DNA of 47,826 bases from positions 1 through 47,826 of the forward strand of contig JAEZCA010000011.1 in NCBI GenBank assembly GCA_023412665.1, read 5' to 3'. The notes under the pieces are model-generated. The model saw only the letters and a list, made by a program, of their open reading frames with translations. It was not told where the DNA came from and ran no database searches. Of the stretch, positions 16,576-24,765 are shown piece after piece. Each line of letters opens with the position of its first letter. Within the stretch, counting starts at the first letter, position 1. Position numbers and translations under genes: made by a program. The DNA is from Bacillota bacterium (GTDB lineage Bacteria > Bacillota > Clostridia > Acetivibrionales > DTU013).

Positions 16576-16603
16576 ATTGTACCATATAGAACAAAAAAGT
16601 CAA
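16576..16603 (-). promoter_or_regulatory. sigmaA-type promoter of the MarR operon with repeated element
   Basis: On the minus strand, TTGACT (16598-16603), a 16-bp spacer and TACAAT (16576-16581). The octamer TTCTATAT occurs twice with a 15-base period, once in the spacer and once just after the -10 box, and is a candidate MarR binding site. Confidence 0.65.
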
Positions 16604-16656
16604 TTAATTATTTCCAGTCACAGGGTCAAGAAACAGGTATGCCAGAAGGTGAAATA

Positions 16657-16767
16657 ATGGATAGAAAGCTATTTGTTCAAGCAATAGAAAATATCTATCA
16701 GGTGAGCTGTCCAGCGAAAGTTGACGCGGATAGTTGTTTCATTGACCCATTCCATCCTAAGTCATAA
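16657..16767 (+). CDS. Short hypothetical ORF, possibly a gene fragment
   Basis: 36 codons starting MDRKLFVQAIEN, with AAGGTG upstream at a good distance. The peptide is not recognised. It ends abruptly after a Cys/Asp-containing stretch and lies in the gap between the MarR promoter and the SPFH operon. It could be the N-terminal scrap of a lost gene or a chance ORF. Confidence 0.25.
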   Translation: MDRKLFVQAIENIYQVSCPAKVDADSCFIDPFHPKS

Positions 16768-16778
16768 ACTCAATGTCA

Positions 16779-16807
16779 TTGATAAAAATATAAAGAAGAA
16801 GTACAAT
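16779..16807 (+). promoter_or_regulatory. Probable promoter of the SPFH (ydjI-like) operon
   Basis: TTGATA (16779-16784), 17-bp spacer, TACAAT (16802-16807), giving a leader of about 90 nt before the gene at 16904. A short TATGTA microsatellite follows the -10 box. It does not have the sigmaW-type boxes known for the Bacillus pspA/ydj operon. Confidence 0.5.
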
Positions 16808-16903
16808 GTATGTATATGTATATGTATCTTAGGAAAGTGTAAAATCTTCATCAATACATATAGTATCCAATGGGAATATATAAAAAAATAGGGGGACATA
16901 AAA

Positions 16904-18196
16904 ATGGGTTTAATTAAGGCGGCTATAGGTGCTGTAGGCGGTACTCTGGCAGACCAATGGAAAGAGTTCTTTTACTGCGAGGCCTTGCCAAAGGAAGTAA
17001 TGATCGTAAAGGGAGAAAAAGTAATAGGCAAAAGGTCCTCTAATAAAAAAGGAAATGACAATATCATATCAAACGGCTCCGGCTTAGCAGTGGCGGATGG
17101 CCAGTGTATGATAATAGTTGAGCAGGGCAAAATTGTAGATATCTGTGCAGATCCGGGAGAATATACCTATGATTCATCTTCAGAGCCAAGTATCTTTACA
17201 GGGCCACTGGGAGAAAGCATCAAAAACACATTTAAGACCATAGGAAAAAGATTTTCCTATGGAGGAGATACAGGAAAGGATCAAAGAGTATATTATATAA
17301 ACACGAAGGAATTGGTAGACAATAAATTTGGTACAGCAAATCCTATACCTTTTAGAGTAGTGGATAACAACATAGGCCTGGATATTGATGTATCCGTAAG
17401 ATGTTCCGGTGTATATTCCTATAGAATTCAAGACCCCATGCTGTTTTATACAAATGTGGCGGGAAATATATCTGACAGGTACACCAGGGATGCAATAGAC
17501 GGTCAATTGAAGACAGAATTCATATCAGCCCTTCAACCGGCTTTTGCAGAAATATCAAAGCTTGGAATCAGACCTTCGGCTCTGCCGGGATATGTAGAGC
17601 AATTATCCGATGTTATGAACACTGCTCTTTCAAAAAAATGGGCGAAAATCAGAGGGCTGAAGATAGTATCTATTGCGCTGAATCCAATCACACTTCCTGA
17701 GGAAGATGCAGAAATGATCAAGCAAGCGCAAAGAACAGCCATTATGCGTGACCCGTCAATGGCGGCAGCTACTTTGGTAGGTGCCCAGTCTGAAGCGATG
17801 AAAGCTGCAGCAAGCAATGATGCAGGAGCCATGACAGGCTTTATGGGGTTAGGTATGGCTCAGCAGGCCGGTGGGATGAATGCGCAGAATCTTTTTGCAA
17901 TAGGGCAGCAGCAACAGCAGCAAGCATCTCCGGCACAGCAAGCTCCTCAAGAGGGATGGGCTTGTTCTTGCGGCACACAAAACAAAGGAAAGTTCTGTTC
18001 CAATTGCGGCAATCCACAACCAACTCCTGCTGGCAGTTGGAAATGCTCCTGCGGTGAAGAAAATACGGGGAAATTCTGCTCTAACTGCGGCAAACCGGCT
18101 CCTTCAACAAAATGCGCAAATTGTGGATTTGAACCGGAGGACACAAAAAATTTGCCAAAATTCTGTCCGGAATGCGGAAAACCTTTTAGTGCGTAA
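16904..18196 (+). CDS. ydjI: SPFH/Band-7 protein with C-terminal zinc ribbons (YdjI-like)
   Basis: 430 aa. Residues about 20-300 form the SPFH domain of the COG4260 'virion core/stomatin-prohibitin' type ('AALPKEVMIVKGEK'-like start, 'VRCSGVYSYRIQDPMLFYTNV' as a landmark, 'GLKIVSIALNPITLPEED' before the oligomerising helix). A Met/Gly/Gln-rich linker with a run of glutamines follows (about 305-350). Then come three CxxC-type zinc ribbons (about 352-428; 'CSCGTQNKGKFCSNCG' and two more). In Bacillus, YdjI acts with YdjG, YdjH and PspA in membrane-stress defence, and YdjI forms SPFH assemblies at the membrane. The next two genes are YdjG- and YdjH-like, confirming the context; a PspA gene is not seen in this window. 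GGGGGA precedes the ATG. Confidence 0.88.
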   Translation: MGLIKAAIGAVGGTLADQWKEFFYCEALPKEVMIVKGEKVIGKRSSNKKGNDNIISNGSGLAVADGQCMIIVEQGKIVDICADPGEYTYDSSSEPSIFTGPLGESIKNTFKTIGKRFSYGGDTGKDQRVYYINTKELVDNKFGTANPIPFRVVDNNIGLDIDVSVRCSGVYSYRIQDPMLFYTNVAGNISDRYTRDAIDGQLKTEFISALQPAFAEISKLGIRPSALPGYVEQLSDVMNTALSKKWAKIRGLKIVSIALNPITLPEEDAEMIKQAQRTAIMRDPSMAAATLVGAQSEAMKAAASNDAGAMTGFMGLGMAQQAGGMNAQNLFAIGQQQQQQASPAQQAPQEGWACSCGTQNKGKFCSNCGNPQPTPAGSWKCSCGEENTGKFCSNCGKPAPSTKCANCGFEPEDTKNLPKFCPECGKPFSA

Positions 18197-18220
18197 AAAC
18201 TTAAATAGGGAGTTGAAATT

Positions 18221-19300
18221 ATGGCAGTTTTACAGGATTATAAATGTCCTGCCTGTGGTGGAGCCATAGGATTTGATTCAAATATCCAAAAGATGAAATG
18301 CCCTTTTTGTGATAATGAGTTCGAAATGGAAACCCTTAAGGCCTTTGATGAAGAATTGAAAAATGAAGTGCCTGATGATATGAATTGGAAAACTCCTGCC
18401 GGAGAACAGTGGGCAGAAGAAGAGATCGACAATATGACAGTCTATGTCTGCAAATCCTGCGGAGGAGAAATTGTAGTAGATGGAACTACATCTGCAACAG
18501 CCTGCCCCTTCTGTGACAACCCGGTTGTTGTTATGGGCAGATTTACAGGAGCACTAAGACCAAATTATATCATACCTTTCAAATTAGATAAAAATGCAGC
18601 AAAAGAGGGACTATATAATCATTTAAAAGACAAAAAGCTTCTACCCAAGGTTTTCAAAGATAAAAATCATATTGATGAAGTAAAAGGGCTATATGTTCCA
18701 TTTTGGTTATTTGATGCAGATGCATATGCCAATATAAGATATAAAGCAAGTAAGGTTAGTCATTATAGTGACAGTAACTATAATTACACCAGAACCAGCT
18801 ATTATGCTGTAAGGAGATCGGGAGATGCAAGATTTGAAAAGATCCCTGTAGATGGTTCAACAAAAATGGATGATGATTTGATGGAATCCATAGAGCCATA
18901 TGATTTTAAAGAAGCAGTGGATTTCCAGACAGCATATTTAGCGGGATACTTAGCAGACAAATATGATGTAGACGAAAGCTCCAGTGTAACAAGAGCCAAT
19001 GAAAGAATTAAGAAAAGTGTAGAAGAGGAGTTTAGATCAACAGTACAAGGATATTCTACTGTTGTTGCGGAAAGCACTAGCATACGTTTAAAAAATGGAG
19101 AAGCAAAATATGCTCTCTATCCGGTATGGGTGCTCAACACTACATGGAATGGAAATAAATACACTTTTGCCATGAATGGTCAAACAGGAAAGTTTGTTGG
19201 AAACCTTCCCATGGATAAAGGAGCCTTTTGGAAGTATTTTAGTATATTCACTGTAATCGGGGCGGCTGTTATTTTTGCCTTAGCAAGATTCATAATTTAG
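18221..19300 (+). CDS. ydjG: Zinc-ribbon membrane protein (YdjG-like)
   Basis: 359 aa. Two TFIIB-type zinc ribbons come first: 'CPACGG...CPFCDNEFE' (about 7-30) and 'CKSCGG...CPFCDNPV' (about 78-102). A globular alpha/beta region follows ('PFWLFDADAYANIRYKA', 'YALYPVWVLNTTW'), and the protein ends in a single hydrophobic segment (about 338-358). That gives a tail-anchored topology with the ribbons in the cytoplasm. The length and the two-ribbon-plus-tail layout match Bacillus YdjG, which helps recruit PspA to the membrane together with YdjH. It lies 24 bp after the SPFH gene and 11 bp before the TPM gene, a clear operon. Role by analogy; partners not proven here. Confidence 0.82.
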   Translation: MAVLQDYKCPACGGAIGFDSNIQKMKCPFCDNEFEMETLKAFDEELKNEVPDDMNWKTPAGEQWAEEEIDNMTVYVCKSCGGEIVVDGTTSATACPFCDNPVVVMGRFTGALRPNYIIPFKLDKNAAKEGLYNHLKDKKLLPKVFKDKNHIDEVKGLYVPFWLFDADAYANIRYKASKVSHYSDSNYNYTRTSYYAVRRSGDARFEKIPVDGSTKMDDDLMESIEPYDFKEAVDFQTAYLAGYLADKYDVDESSSVTRANERIKKSVEEEFRSTVQGYSTVVAESTSIRLKNGEAKYALYPVWVLNTTWNGNKYTFAMNGQTGKFVGNLPMDKGAFWKYFSIFTVIGAAVIFALARFII

Positions 19301-19311
19301 GAGGTATGAAG

Positions 19312-20124
19312 ATGAAAAAAAGGTTTAATTTATTATTGATAATACTTCTCCTTGTATCTTTCATGCCTTTGACAGTATATGGAGAAGCAGTCACTGCATA
19401 TGAAAGGCAATTGCCAAGATTGGTAGACGAAGCCGGTTTATTAACGGTAGAACAAGCAGAAAGGCTTACAGAAAAGTTAGATGAAGTATCTGAAAGGCAA
19501 AAGCTTGATGTAATTATTATTACGGTGGATTCATTGGAAGGCTATACAGCAACTGAATTCGCAGATGATACTTTTGATTACAACGGTTTTGGAATGGGAG
19601 ATAACTATGATGGCATACTCTTGCTTATATCAATGGAAGAAAGAGACTGGGCCATATCTACCCATGGCTATGGTATCACTGTATTTACAGATGCAGGGCA
19701 GGAATATATGGTGGATAGTTTTTTAGGGCATATAAGTAATGGGGATTACTATGAAGGCTTTGATAAATTTGCAGACCTGGCAGACAGTTTTATAACTCAA
19801 GCAAAAACAGATGCGCCATATGATATAAATAACTTGCCTAAAAAGCCGATGTCACCTATTTGGATACTGATTTCTATCCTTGGAGGAGCGTTAATAGCTC
19901 TAATCATTACAGGGGTAATGAGAAGCAGCCTTAAATCAGTATCAAAACAAAGAGTGGCAAGCAATTATCTGGTAAGCACTGCTATGTCACCCTTTGCAAA
20001 TCAGGATTTATATCTTTATAGTGTGGTGACTAAAAAACTGAAACCAAAAGAAAACGAAGGCGGCTCCAGTACTCACAAATCTTCTTCAGGAAGAACCCAT
20101 GGAGGCTCCAGCGGTAAATTCTAA
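19312..20124 (+). CDS. ydjH: TPM domain membrane protein (YdjH-like)
   Basis: 270 aa. I start it at ATG 19312 because AGGAGG (19299-19304) is 7 bases upstream; the ATG at 19306 would sit on top of the site. Residues 1-25 are a signal peptide. Residues about 32-165 form the extracellular TPM domain ('LVDEAGLLTVEQAERLTEKLDEV' as landmark, 'GDNYDGILLLISMEERDWAISTHG'). One membrane segment follows at about 180-203. The cytoplasmic tail ends in Ser/Gly/Thr-rich 'GRTHGGSSGKF', the tail style of this family. With the zinc-ribbon and SPFH neighbours it completes the YdjGHI set. Terminators follow at 20192 and 20235. Confidence 0.85.
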   Translation: MKKRFNLLLIILLLVSFMPLTVYGEAVTAYERQLPRLVDEAGLLTVEQAERLTEKLDEVSERQKLDVIIITVDSLEGYTATEFADDTFDYNGFGMGDNYDGILLLISMEERDWAISTHGYGITVFTDAGQEYMVDSFLGHISNGDYYEGFDKFADLADSFITQAKTDAPYDINNLPKKPMSPIWILISILGGALIALIITGVMRSSLKSVSKQRVASNYLVSTAMSPFANQDLYLYSVVTKKLKPKENEGGSSTHKSSSGRTHGGSSGKF

Positions 20125-20191
20125 ATGGAGCACTTTGAGGACTTCGACGAAGAGCGTTGGGGGATTCAAGGAGAATAAGAGGTATAAAAGG

Positions 20192-20217
20192 AAGCCGTGA
20201 GTGAATGCTCGCGGCTT
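20192..20217 (+). terminator. Terminator-like hairpin after the YdjGHI operon
   Basis: 10-bp stem AAGCCGTGAG/CTCGCGGCTT with one G-T pair and a 6-nt loop, followed by ACTTTATGG. Confidence 0.6.
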
Positions 20218-20234
20218 ACTTTATGGTAAATCCT

Positions 20235-20262
20235 CCTCTTACATCAATATTGATGTAAGAGG
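20235..20262. terminator. 28-nt perfect palindrome, bidirectional terminator
   Basis: The stretch is fully self-complementary (arms CCTCTTACATCAAT / ATTGATGTAAGAGG). GGTGTTAAGTTTTT follows on the plus side, between the convergent TPM and DeoR genes. Confidence 0.7.
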
Positions 20263-20308
20263 GGTGTTAAGTTTTTCAATCGAATAAGGGAAGAAAATAG
20301 TAGGGAGT

Positions 20309-21073
20309 TCAGACAAGTATAACATCGACACCCATCTCCCTAAGCTGATTAATTGTTTCCGGACGCGCTTCTTTACCGGTAATTATTGTATTAACCTCAT
20401 TGATATTGCATGTATTAATAAATGCAATCGTCTCAAATTTTGTATGGTCACAAAGGACGATTACTTTTTTTGCCGATCTCATCAAGGCTTTCTTAACTGA
20501 TATTTCCTCGATATTATAATTCATGCAGCCGTGCGCGATATCAATTGCATCGACGCTCAGGAATAGGGTGTCGGCGTGAATTTGATTAATTACCACTTCA
20601 GAAAAATAACCTATAAGGGTATTAAACCTTTTTCGCTGAACACCGCCTATGACTAAAAGAGTAATATTTTGCATATTGCTAAGCTCGTTTGCTATAAACA
20701 GATCATAGGTTGCCACCATAAGGTTGCCAAAACTGCTAAATAATCGGGCAAGTTCAATGGTGGTGGTGCCGGAATCTAAAAGTACAGTATCGCGCTCATT
20801 AACAAACTGAAGCGCGGCGTTTGCAATGCGTTGCTTTTCCTCTAGCTGAGAATCACGACGTAATTCAAGCGGTGGTTCGTGAGAAATGCTTTTATTAAGG
20901 GATACGGCACCTCCCCGTATTCTTAGAATCTGATGCATCTTTTCAAGTTCACATAGGTCGCGATGTACTGTTGAGCGAGATATTCCTAATTTGCTTACTA
21001 TATCATCAATTCCCATAAAACCATTTTGATTAATAGCATTGGTAATGCGCTCATGACGTTCAATCTGAAGCAT
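20309..21073 (-). CDS. DeoR family transcriptional repressor
   Basis: 254 aa, standard size. Residues about 5-60 are the DeoR helix-turn-helix ('DDIVSKLGISRSTVHRDLCELEK'-type, with the recognition helix 'SRSTVHRDL') followed by 'RGGAV'. Residues about 75-235 form the DeoRC sugar-phosphate-sensing domain ('DTVLLDSGTTTIELA' with the GTT phosphate loop; 'KKVIVLCDHTKFE'). These repressors normally release DNA on binding a phosphorylated sugar or polyol. It is transcribed away from the large catabolic cluster starting at 21698, which contains an FGGY kinase, so the kinase product is the natural inducer candidate (inference). Its start has AGGAGG 10 bases upstream and a near-consensus promoter. Confidence 0.92.
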   Translation of the reverse strand: MLQIERHERITNAINQNGFMGIDDIVSKLGISRSTVHRDLCELEKMHQILRIRGGAVSLNKSISHEPPLELRRDSQLEEKQRIANAALQFVNERDTVLLDSGTTTIELARLFSSFGNLMVATYDLFIANELSNMQNITLLVIGGVQRKRFNTLIGYFSEVVINQIHADTLFLSVDAIDIAHGCMNYNIEEISVKKALMRSAKKVIVLCDHTKFETIAFINTCNINEVNTIITGKEARPETINQLREMGVDVILV

Positions 21074-21158
21074 TGTTTAATAACCTCCTAATAGTTCTAT
21101 ACCCTTATTTATATCTATTCTCTTAAAATGAATCAATATGAATGCATATGACATATCC

Positions 21159-21223
21159 ATTGACTTACATAATAAGTATCTATTTTATGTATTATTATAA
21201 TATGGTTATTTTAATAAGTCAAT
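21159..21223. promoter_or_regulatory. Spaced inverted repeat, candidate DeoR operator pair
   Basis: ATTGACTTA (21159-21167) and its exact inverse TAAGTCAAT (21215-21223) flank the DeoR -10 and -35 region. DeoR proteins often bind separated sites and loop the DNA. The right arm overlaps the -35 box. Confidence 0.4.
21194..21222 (-). promoter_or_regulatory. Promoter of the DeoR gene
   Basis: Minus strand: TTGACT (21217-21222), exact 17-bp spacer, TATAAT (21194-21199). This is near consensus for sigmaA and lies about 120 bp before the start codon. Confidence 0.7.
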
Positions 21224-21456
21224 CAAATAATGATTCGATATGACATAATAAAAAATATAAATACTCATACATTGTCATGATATTTCGCAAAAGCTATATG
21301 AGAATAAAAGGATGATCCAACCAGTGGTTGGTAATTAATCTGCACCATTACTGACGCCGCACAGTCAAAAATGGTAAGAATGCAGCTTTTTGAAGTATTG
21401 GGTGGGCTGACTCAAAATGAGATAATAAAAAATGAAATAAATTTAAAAGAAACATA

Positions 21457-21484
21457 TTGACAAATTGCATAGACGGAGTACAAT
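21457..21484 (+). promoter_or_regulatory. Promoter of the amidase/ABC/kinase cluster
   Basis: TTGACA (21457-21462), 16-bp spacer, TACAAT (21479-21484). It leaves a leader of about 200 nt before the M20 gene. Confidence 0.55.
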
Positions 21485-21697
21485 AGAAAACAGATGGAAG
21501 CACGATTTGAAATGCCAGCCAAATTGTTCAAAATCGCGGCATACACGGATTTTGATTACATTTGAATCGATCATTTTTTATGCAATTTTACATATGATAG
21601 ATTGCATGCCAAATGTGTCAAATGGAGTCAAAATAATCCATTGACAACAAGAATCAACCGGTATTGTCTCAAATTCTTTTTTCAGAGGAGGATTGTA

Positions 21698-23017
21698 ATG
21701 TCTAGGAACGAGATTCTAAGCTATCTGGATGATAAACAGAATGAGATTATTGAGTTTTTACAAAAATTGATCAGTATTAATTCTGTTAATGGGCCGGAGG
21801 ATACGGAGAGCGGAAAGGAACTGGAGATACAGAATTTTCTAGCTGACTATTTGACAAGAGAAGGCTTCACTGTTGACATGTTCAGCGCTGATGATAAAGG
21901 TGTCCGTCCAAACATCTGCGCAACCCTCCCTGGCAGAAAGAAGGATGCAAAAAAGAGTTTGATTTTCTCCGCACATGTGGATACTGTCCCGGTGACTGAG
22001 CTGGAAAAATGGCATGTTGATCCCTTCAATGAAGGTGAAGTTGATGGAAAAATATATGGCCGCGGAGCCAATGATATGAAAGGGGGACTAGCAGCTGCAA
22101 TTTGGGCGGCTAAAGCTATCAAGGATTGTGCAGTTGATCTGGACGGAGATGTGATACTTATGCTCTCCTGTGGTGAAGAATCTGCTGAGGGAGATACTAT
22201 TGGTACACGAGCTTGCGTTAAGCGCGGTTATCGTGCACCGTTTGCGGTCGTATGTGAACCGACAAGCGTGGAAATCCATACATCCACCGCTAGTCTGATG
22301 TGTTTTGAACTAATAATTCCGGGCAAGGCAATTCACACATGCTGTCGAAATCAGGTCATTTTCCCGCAAAGTATCTATCAGGACAGCGGTAGTACGGTCG
22401 GCGTGGACGCAGTTGAAAAAGCACTACCATTTCTTGAATTTTTCTATCGGCTTGAGAAAGAGTGGAATCATAGGTGGAAAAGAACATCTGTAGGAACCGG
22501 AGGGAAGCCCGGTCACGATACGCAAGGAATCGGTGCCTTCAACATTAACCCGTCGTTTATTGAAGCGGGTACTTATATCGCATCAGTTGCGGGCAGTTTA
22601 AAGGTTACTTACGCGGTTTGGCATCCGGCAGAGGTAACGGCAGAGGATATCCTGAGGGAAGTCCGAGATAGGGTGGCAGCATTGGCACAGACGGATGATT
22701 GGCTCAGAGAGAATCCGCCGATAGTGAATGGTCCTGTTTCACAGCTTTGGCCGGGGTTTATAACTGATGAAAACAGCGAACAAGTAATAACTCTTAAAAA
22801 ATCATATCAGAAAGCACTTGGCAAAGAGGCTGTTATATCTGGCTTCCGTGCTGTTTGCGACGGCACATTCCTGGCTGATGAAGGGATCACATCTGTAGTA
22901 TGTGGACCGGGAGCGATCAACGATGGCGGACATGGTTACAATGAATTTGTCCGTCGCAGTGAAGTAATCAATGCAGCAAAAGTATATACAAGCTTTATAT
23001 ATGATTGGTGCAGATAA
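21698..23017 (+). CDS. M20 family deacylase (ArgE/DapE/ACY1-type)
   Basis: 439 aa from ATG 21698, which has AGAGGAGG upstream; the frame is open to 21602 but without a site. All M20 metal-site marks are present: His93-x-Asp95 ('SAHVDTVP'), Asp126 in 'GRGANDMKGG', the catalytic Glu160 and ligand Glu161 ('CGEESAEG'), Glu186 ('VVCEPT') and a late His ('GGHGYNEFV'). M20 enzymes hydrolyse N-acyl or peptide C-N bonds of small molecules in the cytoplasm using two zinc ions. It is the first gene of the long cluster and is followed by a NitT/TauT-type importer. YlmB, an M20 enzyme working with the ThiXYZ importer on formylaminopyrimidine, is a precedent for this pairing. The substrate here is unknown. 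Confidence 0.88.
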   Translation: MSRNEILSYLDDKQNEIIEFLQKLISINSVNGPEDTESGKELEIQNFLADYLTREGFTVDMFSADDKGVRPNICATLPGRKKDAKKSLIFSAHVDTVPVTELEKWHVDPFNEGEVDGKIYGRGANDMKGGLAAAIWAAKAIKDCAVDLDGDVILMLSCGEESAEGDTIGTRACVKRGYRAPFAVVCEPTSVEIHTSTASLMCFELIIPGKAIHTCCRNQVIFPQSIYQDSGSTVGVDAVEKALPFLEFFYRLEKEWNHRWKRTSVGTGGKPGHDTQGIGAFNINPSFIEAGTYIASVAGSLKVTYAVWHPAEVTAEDILREVRDRVAALAQTDDWLRENPPIVNGPVSQLWPGFITDENSEQVITLKKSYQKALGKEAVISGFRAVCDGTFLADEGITSVVCGPGAINDGGHGYNEFVRRSEVINAAKVYTSFIYDWCR

Positions 23018-23107
23018 TGATTCATTTTGATCGTTGGATATCCGGTAATAACGCATAAGTTTTAATTAAATATTTAGTTTAAATTCCAAAAGTGGAGAGG
23101 TGATCCA

Positions 23108-23929
23108 ATGTCAGAATACTCAATTAAAGTTCGCAATCTAGAGAAAGTATACCACCAACAGACCGGCGACTTCCATTTGAAAGACATCAATTTTGACGTA
23201 GAAAATCATCAGTTTATTACAATCCTGGGACCGAGTGGCTGCGGGAAGAGCGTGCTGCTGAATCTATTGTGTGGTATAGAAAAACCAACATCCGGTACTA
23301 TTGAATTTAACGGCAAAGTATTCGAAACCGGAGTTCCCGCATCATTCAGAAAAAATTTCGGCTTTGCGTTCCAAGAGGATAATTTGCTTGACTGGCGGAC
23401 TGTAGAAAGCAATCTAATGTTCCCCATGGAATGCTTCCGGCTTAAGAAGAAGCTGGATTGTGCAGCAAGAGTCGACGAGGTTCTACACCTGGTCGGATTG
23501 GAAAAGTTTAAGACGGCTTATCCGCATGAACTCTCCGGAGGTATGAAGCAGCGTGTCGTTTTTGCTCGTGCACTGATGCACGACCCTGATATCCTCCTGC
23601 TTGATCAGCCCTTTGGTGCACTGGATGCGATCACAAGAAAAATCCTGAATTACGAGTTGCATAATATCTGGAAAGCAACAAAAAAGACAGTAATTATGGT
23701 TACTAACAGTGTTGAAGAAGCTCTTTTACTCTCGTCTAAAGCAATATTTTTCTGCAAGAATCCTGATGCAACCATTAAAACTCAGGTCGACATCGACATT
23801 CCCGTGGAAAATAGGGGAGCAAATATAACGGAATACTCTGGATATGCAAAGCTGAAGGAAAAAATGGATGGTTTGGTGCATAACCTGAATATTTCAACTG
23901 GAAATTGTCAGGGAAGTGTAGAGGTTTAA
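23108..23929 (+). CDS. ABC transporter ATPase, NitT/TauT type, catalytically degenerate
   Basis: 273 aa. Walker A 'GPSGCGKS' (41-48), Q-loop Gln89 and signature 'LSGGMKQR' (142-149) are intact. Two key residues are changed. The Walker B end reads L-L-D-Q-P, with Gln167 in place of the catalytic Glu. The H-loop reads 'MVTNSVEEA', with Asn200 in place of His. I checked the codons (CAG and AAC). A nucleotide can still bind, but hydrolysis at this site should be poor. The second ATPase gene at 24766 is fully intact, so the two probably pair as an asymmetric heterodimer. Homodimers are the rule for this importer class. GGAGAGGTG precedes the ATG. Confidence 0.9.
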   Translation: MSEYSIKVRNLEKVYHQQTGDFHLKDINFDVENHQFITILGPSGCGKSVLLNLLCGIEKPTSGTIEFNGKVFETGVPASFRKNFGFAFQEDNLLDWRTVESNLMFPMECFRLKKKLDCAARVDEVLHLVGLEKFKTAYPHELSGGMKQRVVFARALMHDPDILLLDQPFGALDAITRKILNYELHNIWKATKKTVIMVTNSVEEALLLSSKAIFFCKNPDATIKTQVDIDIPVENRGANITEYSGYAKLKEKMDGLVHNLNISTGNCQGSVEV

Positions 23930-23958
23930 CACTAAATGGTAGTTGAGAGGTGATTATA

Positions 23959-24729
23959 TTGATTAAAAAGCAAACGAAATGGTTTCGCGGTTCTTCAAAT
24001 TATGCACCAATTGTCGCATTAATACTGATTTTTGCGATTTGGGAGGGCTCCATCCGTATCTTTAATGTCCCGCAAAGCGTTCTACCATCACTATTTTTAA
24101 TCCTTAAAACATTAATAACAAAATTCACCACTGTTTTTGGAATACATCTGTGGTACACATTCCGGACAGTTTTAATTGGAATGCTGGTCGGAGTACCTAT
24201 AGGAATTATTATTGGATCTATCGTATCGCAGATCAGCTGGGTCGGGAGAATAACGTATCCATATATAATCGCTCTGGTCACGATCCCGATGGTCGCGATA
24301 TTACCGATTCTGATGTTTTGGGTAGGCTTCGGCATGCCTGCCCGTGTAATTGTAGTTATCTGCCAGGTGGTACCTATCGTTACGCTGCAGTCGCTAACCG
24401 GATTTAATACTATCGAAAGAAATAAAGTAAATTTAGGTCTTTCAGTTGGAGCATCGACTTTTACAAGATTTATCAAGATAGTCTTTCCTAATGCATTACC
24501 GTATGTCTTCACAGGTATGCGTCTTGGCAGTATATTCGCAACAACGGCAACTATTTCGGCAGAACTGGTAAGTTCCTCTGAGGGTCTGGGTAACCGTGTA
24601 ACATATTTTTCGAAAATTGTGGCTACAGATTATACATTTTCATGTATTTTCCTTATTGCTGCCATTGGCGTGACTGTTTACACAATAATTTCTGTTTTGG
24701 AAAAGAAAATAACTGTGTGGAAAAGTTGA
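23959..24729 (+). CDS. ABC transporter permease, NitT/TauT (SsuC/ThiX-like) type, first copy
   Basis: 256 aa from TTG 23959, which is 6 bases after GAGAGGTG; a GTG at 23950 overlaps that site and is less likely. Six membrane segments are visible. The EAA-type loop reads 'SVGASTFTRFIKIVFPNALPYVF', landmark near residue 157-180. The end 'ISVLEKKITVWKS' is the usual tail of the SsuC/TauC/ThiX family. It differs clearly from the second permease of the cluster (25582), so the channel is probably a heterodimer, matching the two unequal ATPases. It lies 29 bp after the first ATPase gene. Confidence 0.9.
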   Translation: MIKKQTKWFRGSSNYAPIVALILIFAIWEGSIRIFNVPQSVLPSLFLILKTLITKFTTVFGIHLWYTFRTVLIGMLVGVPIGIIIGSIVSQISWVGRITYPYIIALVTIPMVAILPILMFWVGFGMPARVIVVICQVVPIVTLQSLTGFNTIERNKVNLGLSVGASTFTRFIKIVFPNALPYVFTGMRLGSIFATTATISAELVSSSEGLGNRVTYFSKIVATDYTFSCIFLIAAIGVTVYTIISVLEKKITVWKS

Positions 24730-24765
24730 TGTGACTGCACACTTTTATCTATCGGAGGTGTAATT

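Larger units (their letters stand above)
21074..21697. other. Divergent control region between the DeoR gene and the catabolic cluster
   Basis: About 620 bp with no credible gene. It contains the DeoR promoter, a spaced 9-bp inverted repeat, the cluster promoter near 21457 and a leader of about 210 nt. It is very AT-rich near the DeoR side. I saw no riboswitch consensus in the leader. Confidence 0.7.

Noticed and set aside
21491..21697. Leader of the catabolic cluster as a riboswitch (thiamin or flavin)
   Set aside because: No TPP or FMN consensus blocks could be found; only ordinary AT-rich DNA.
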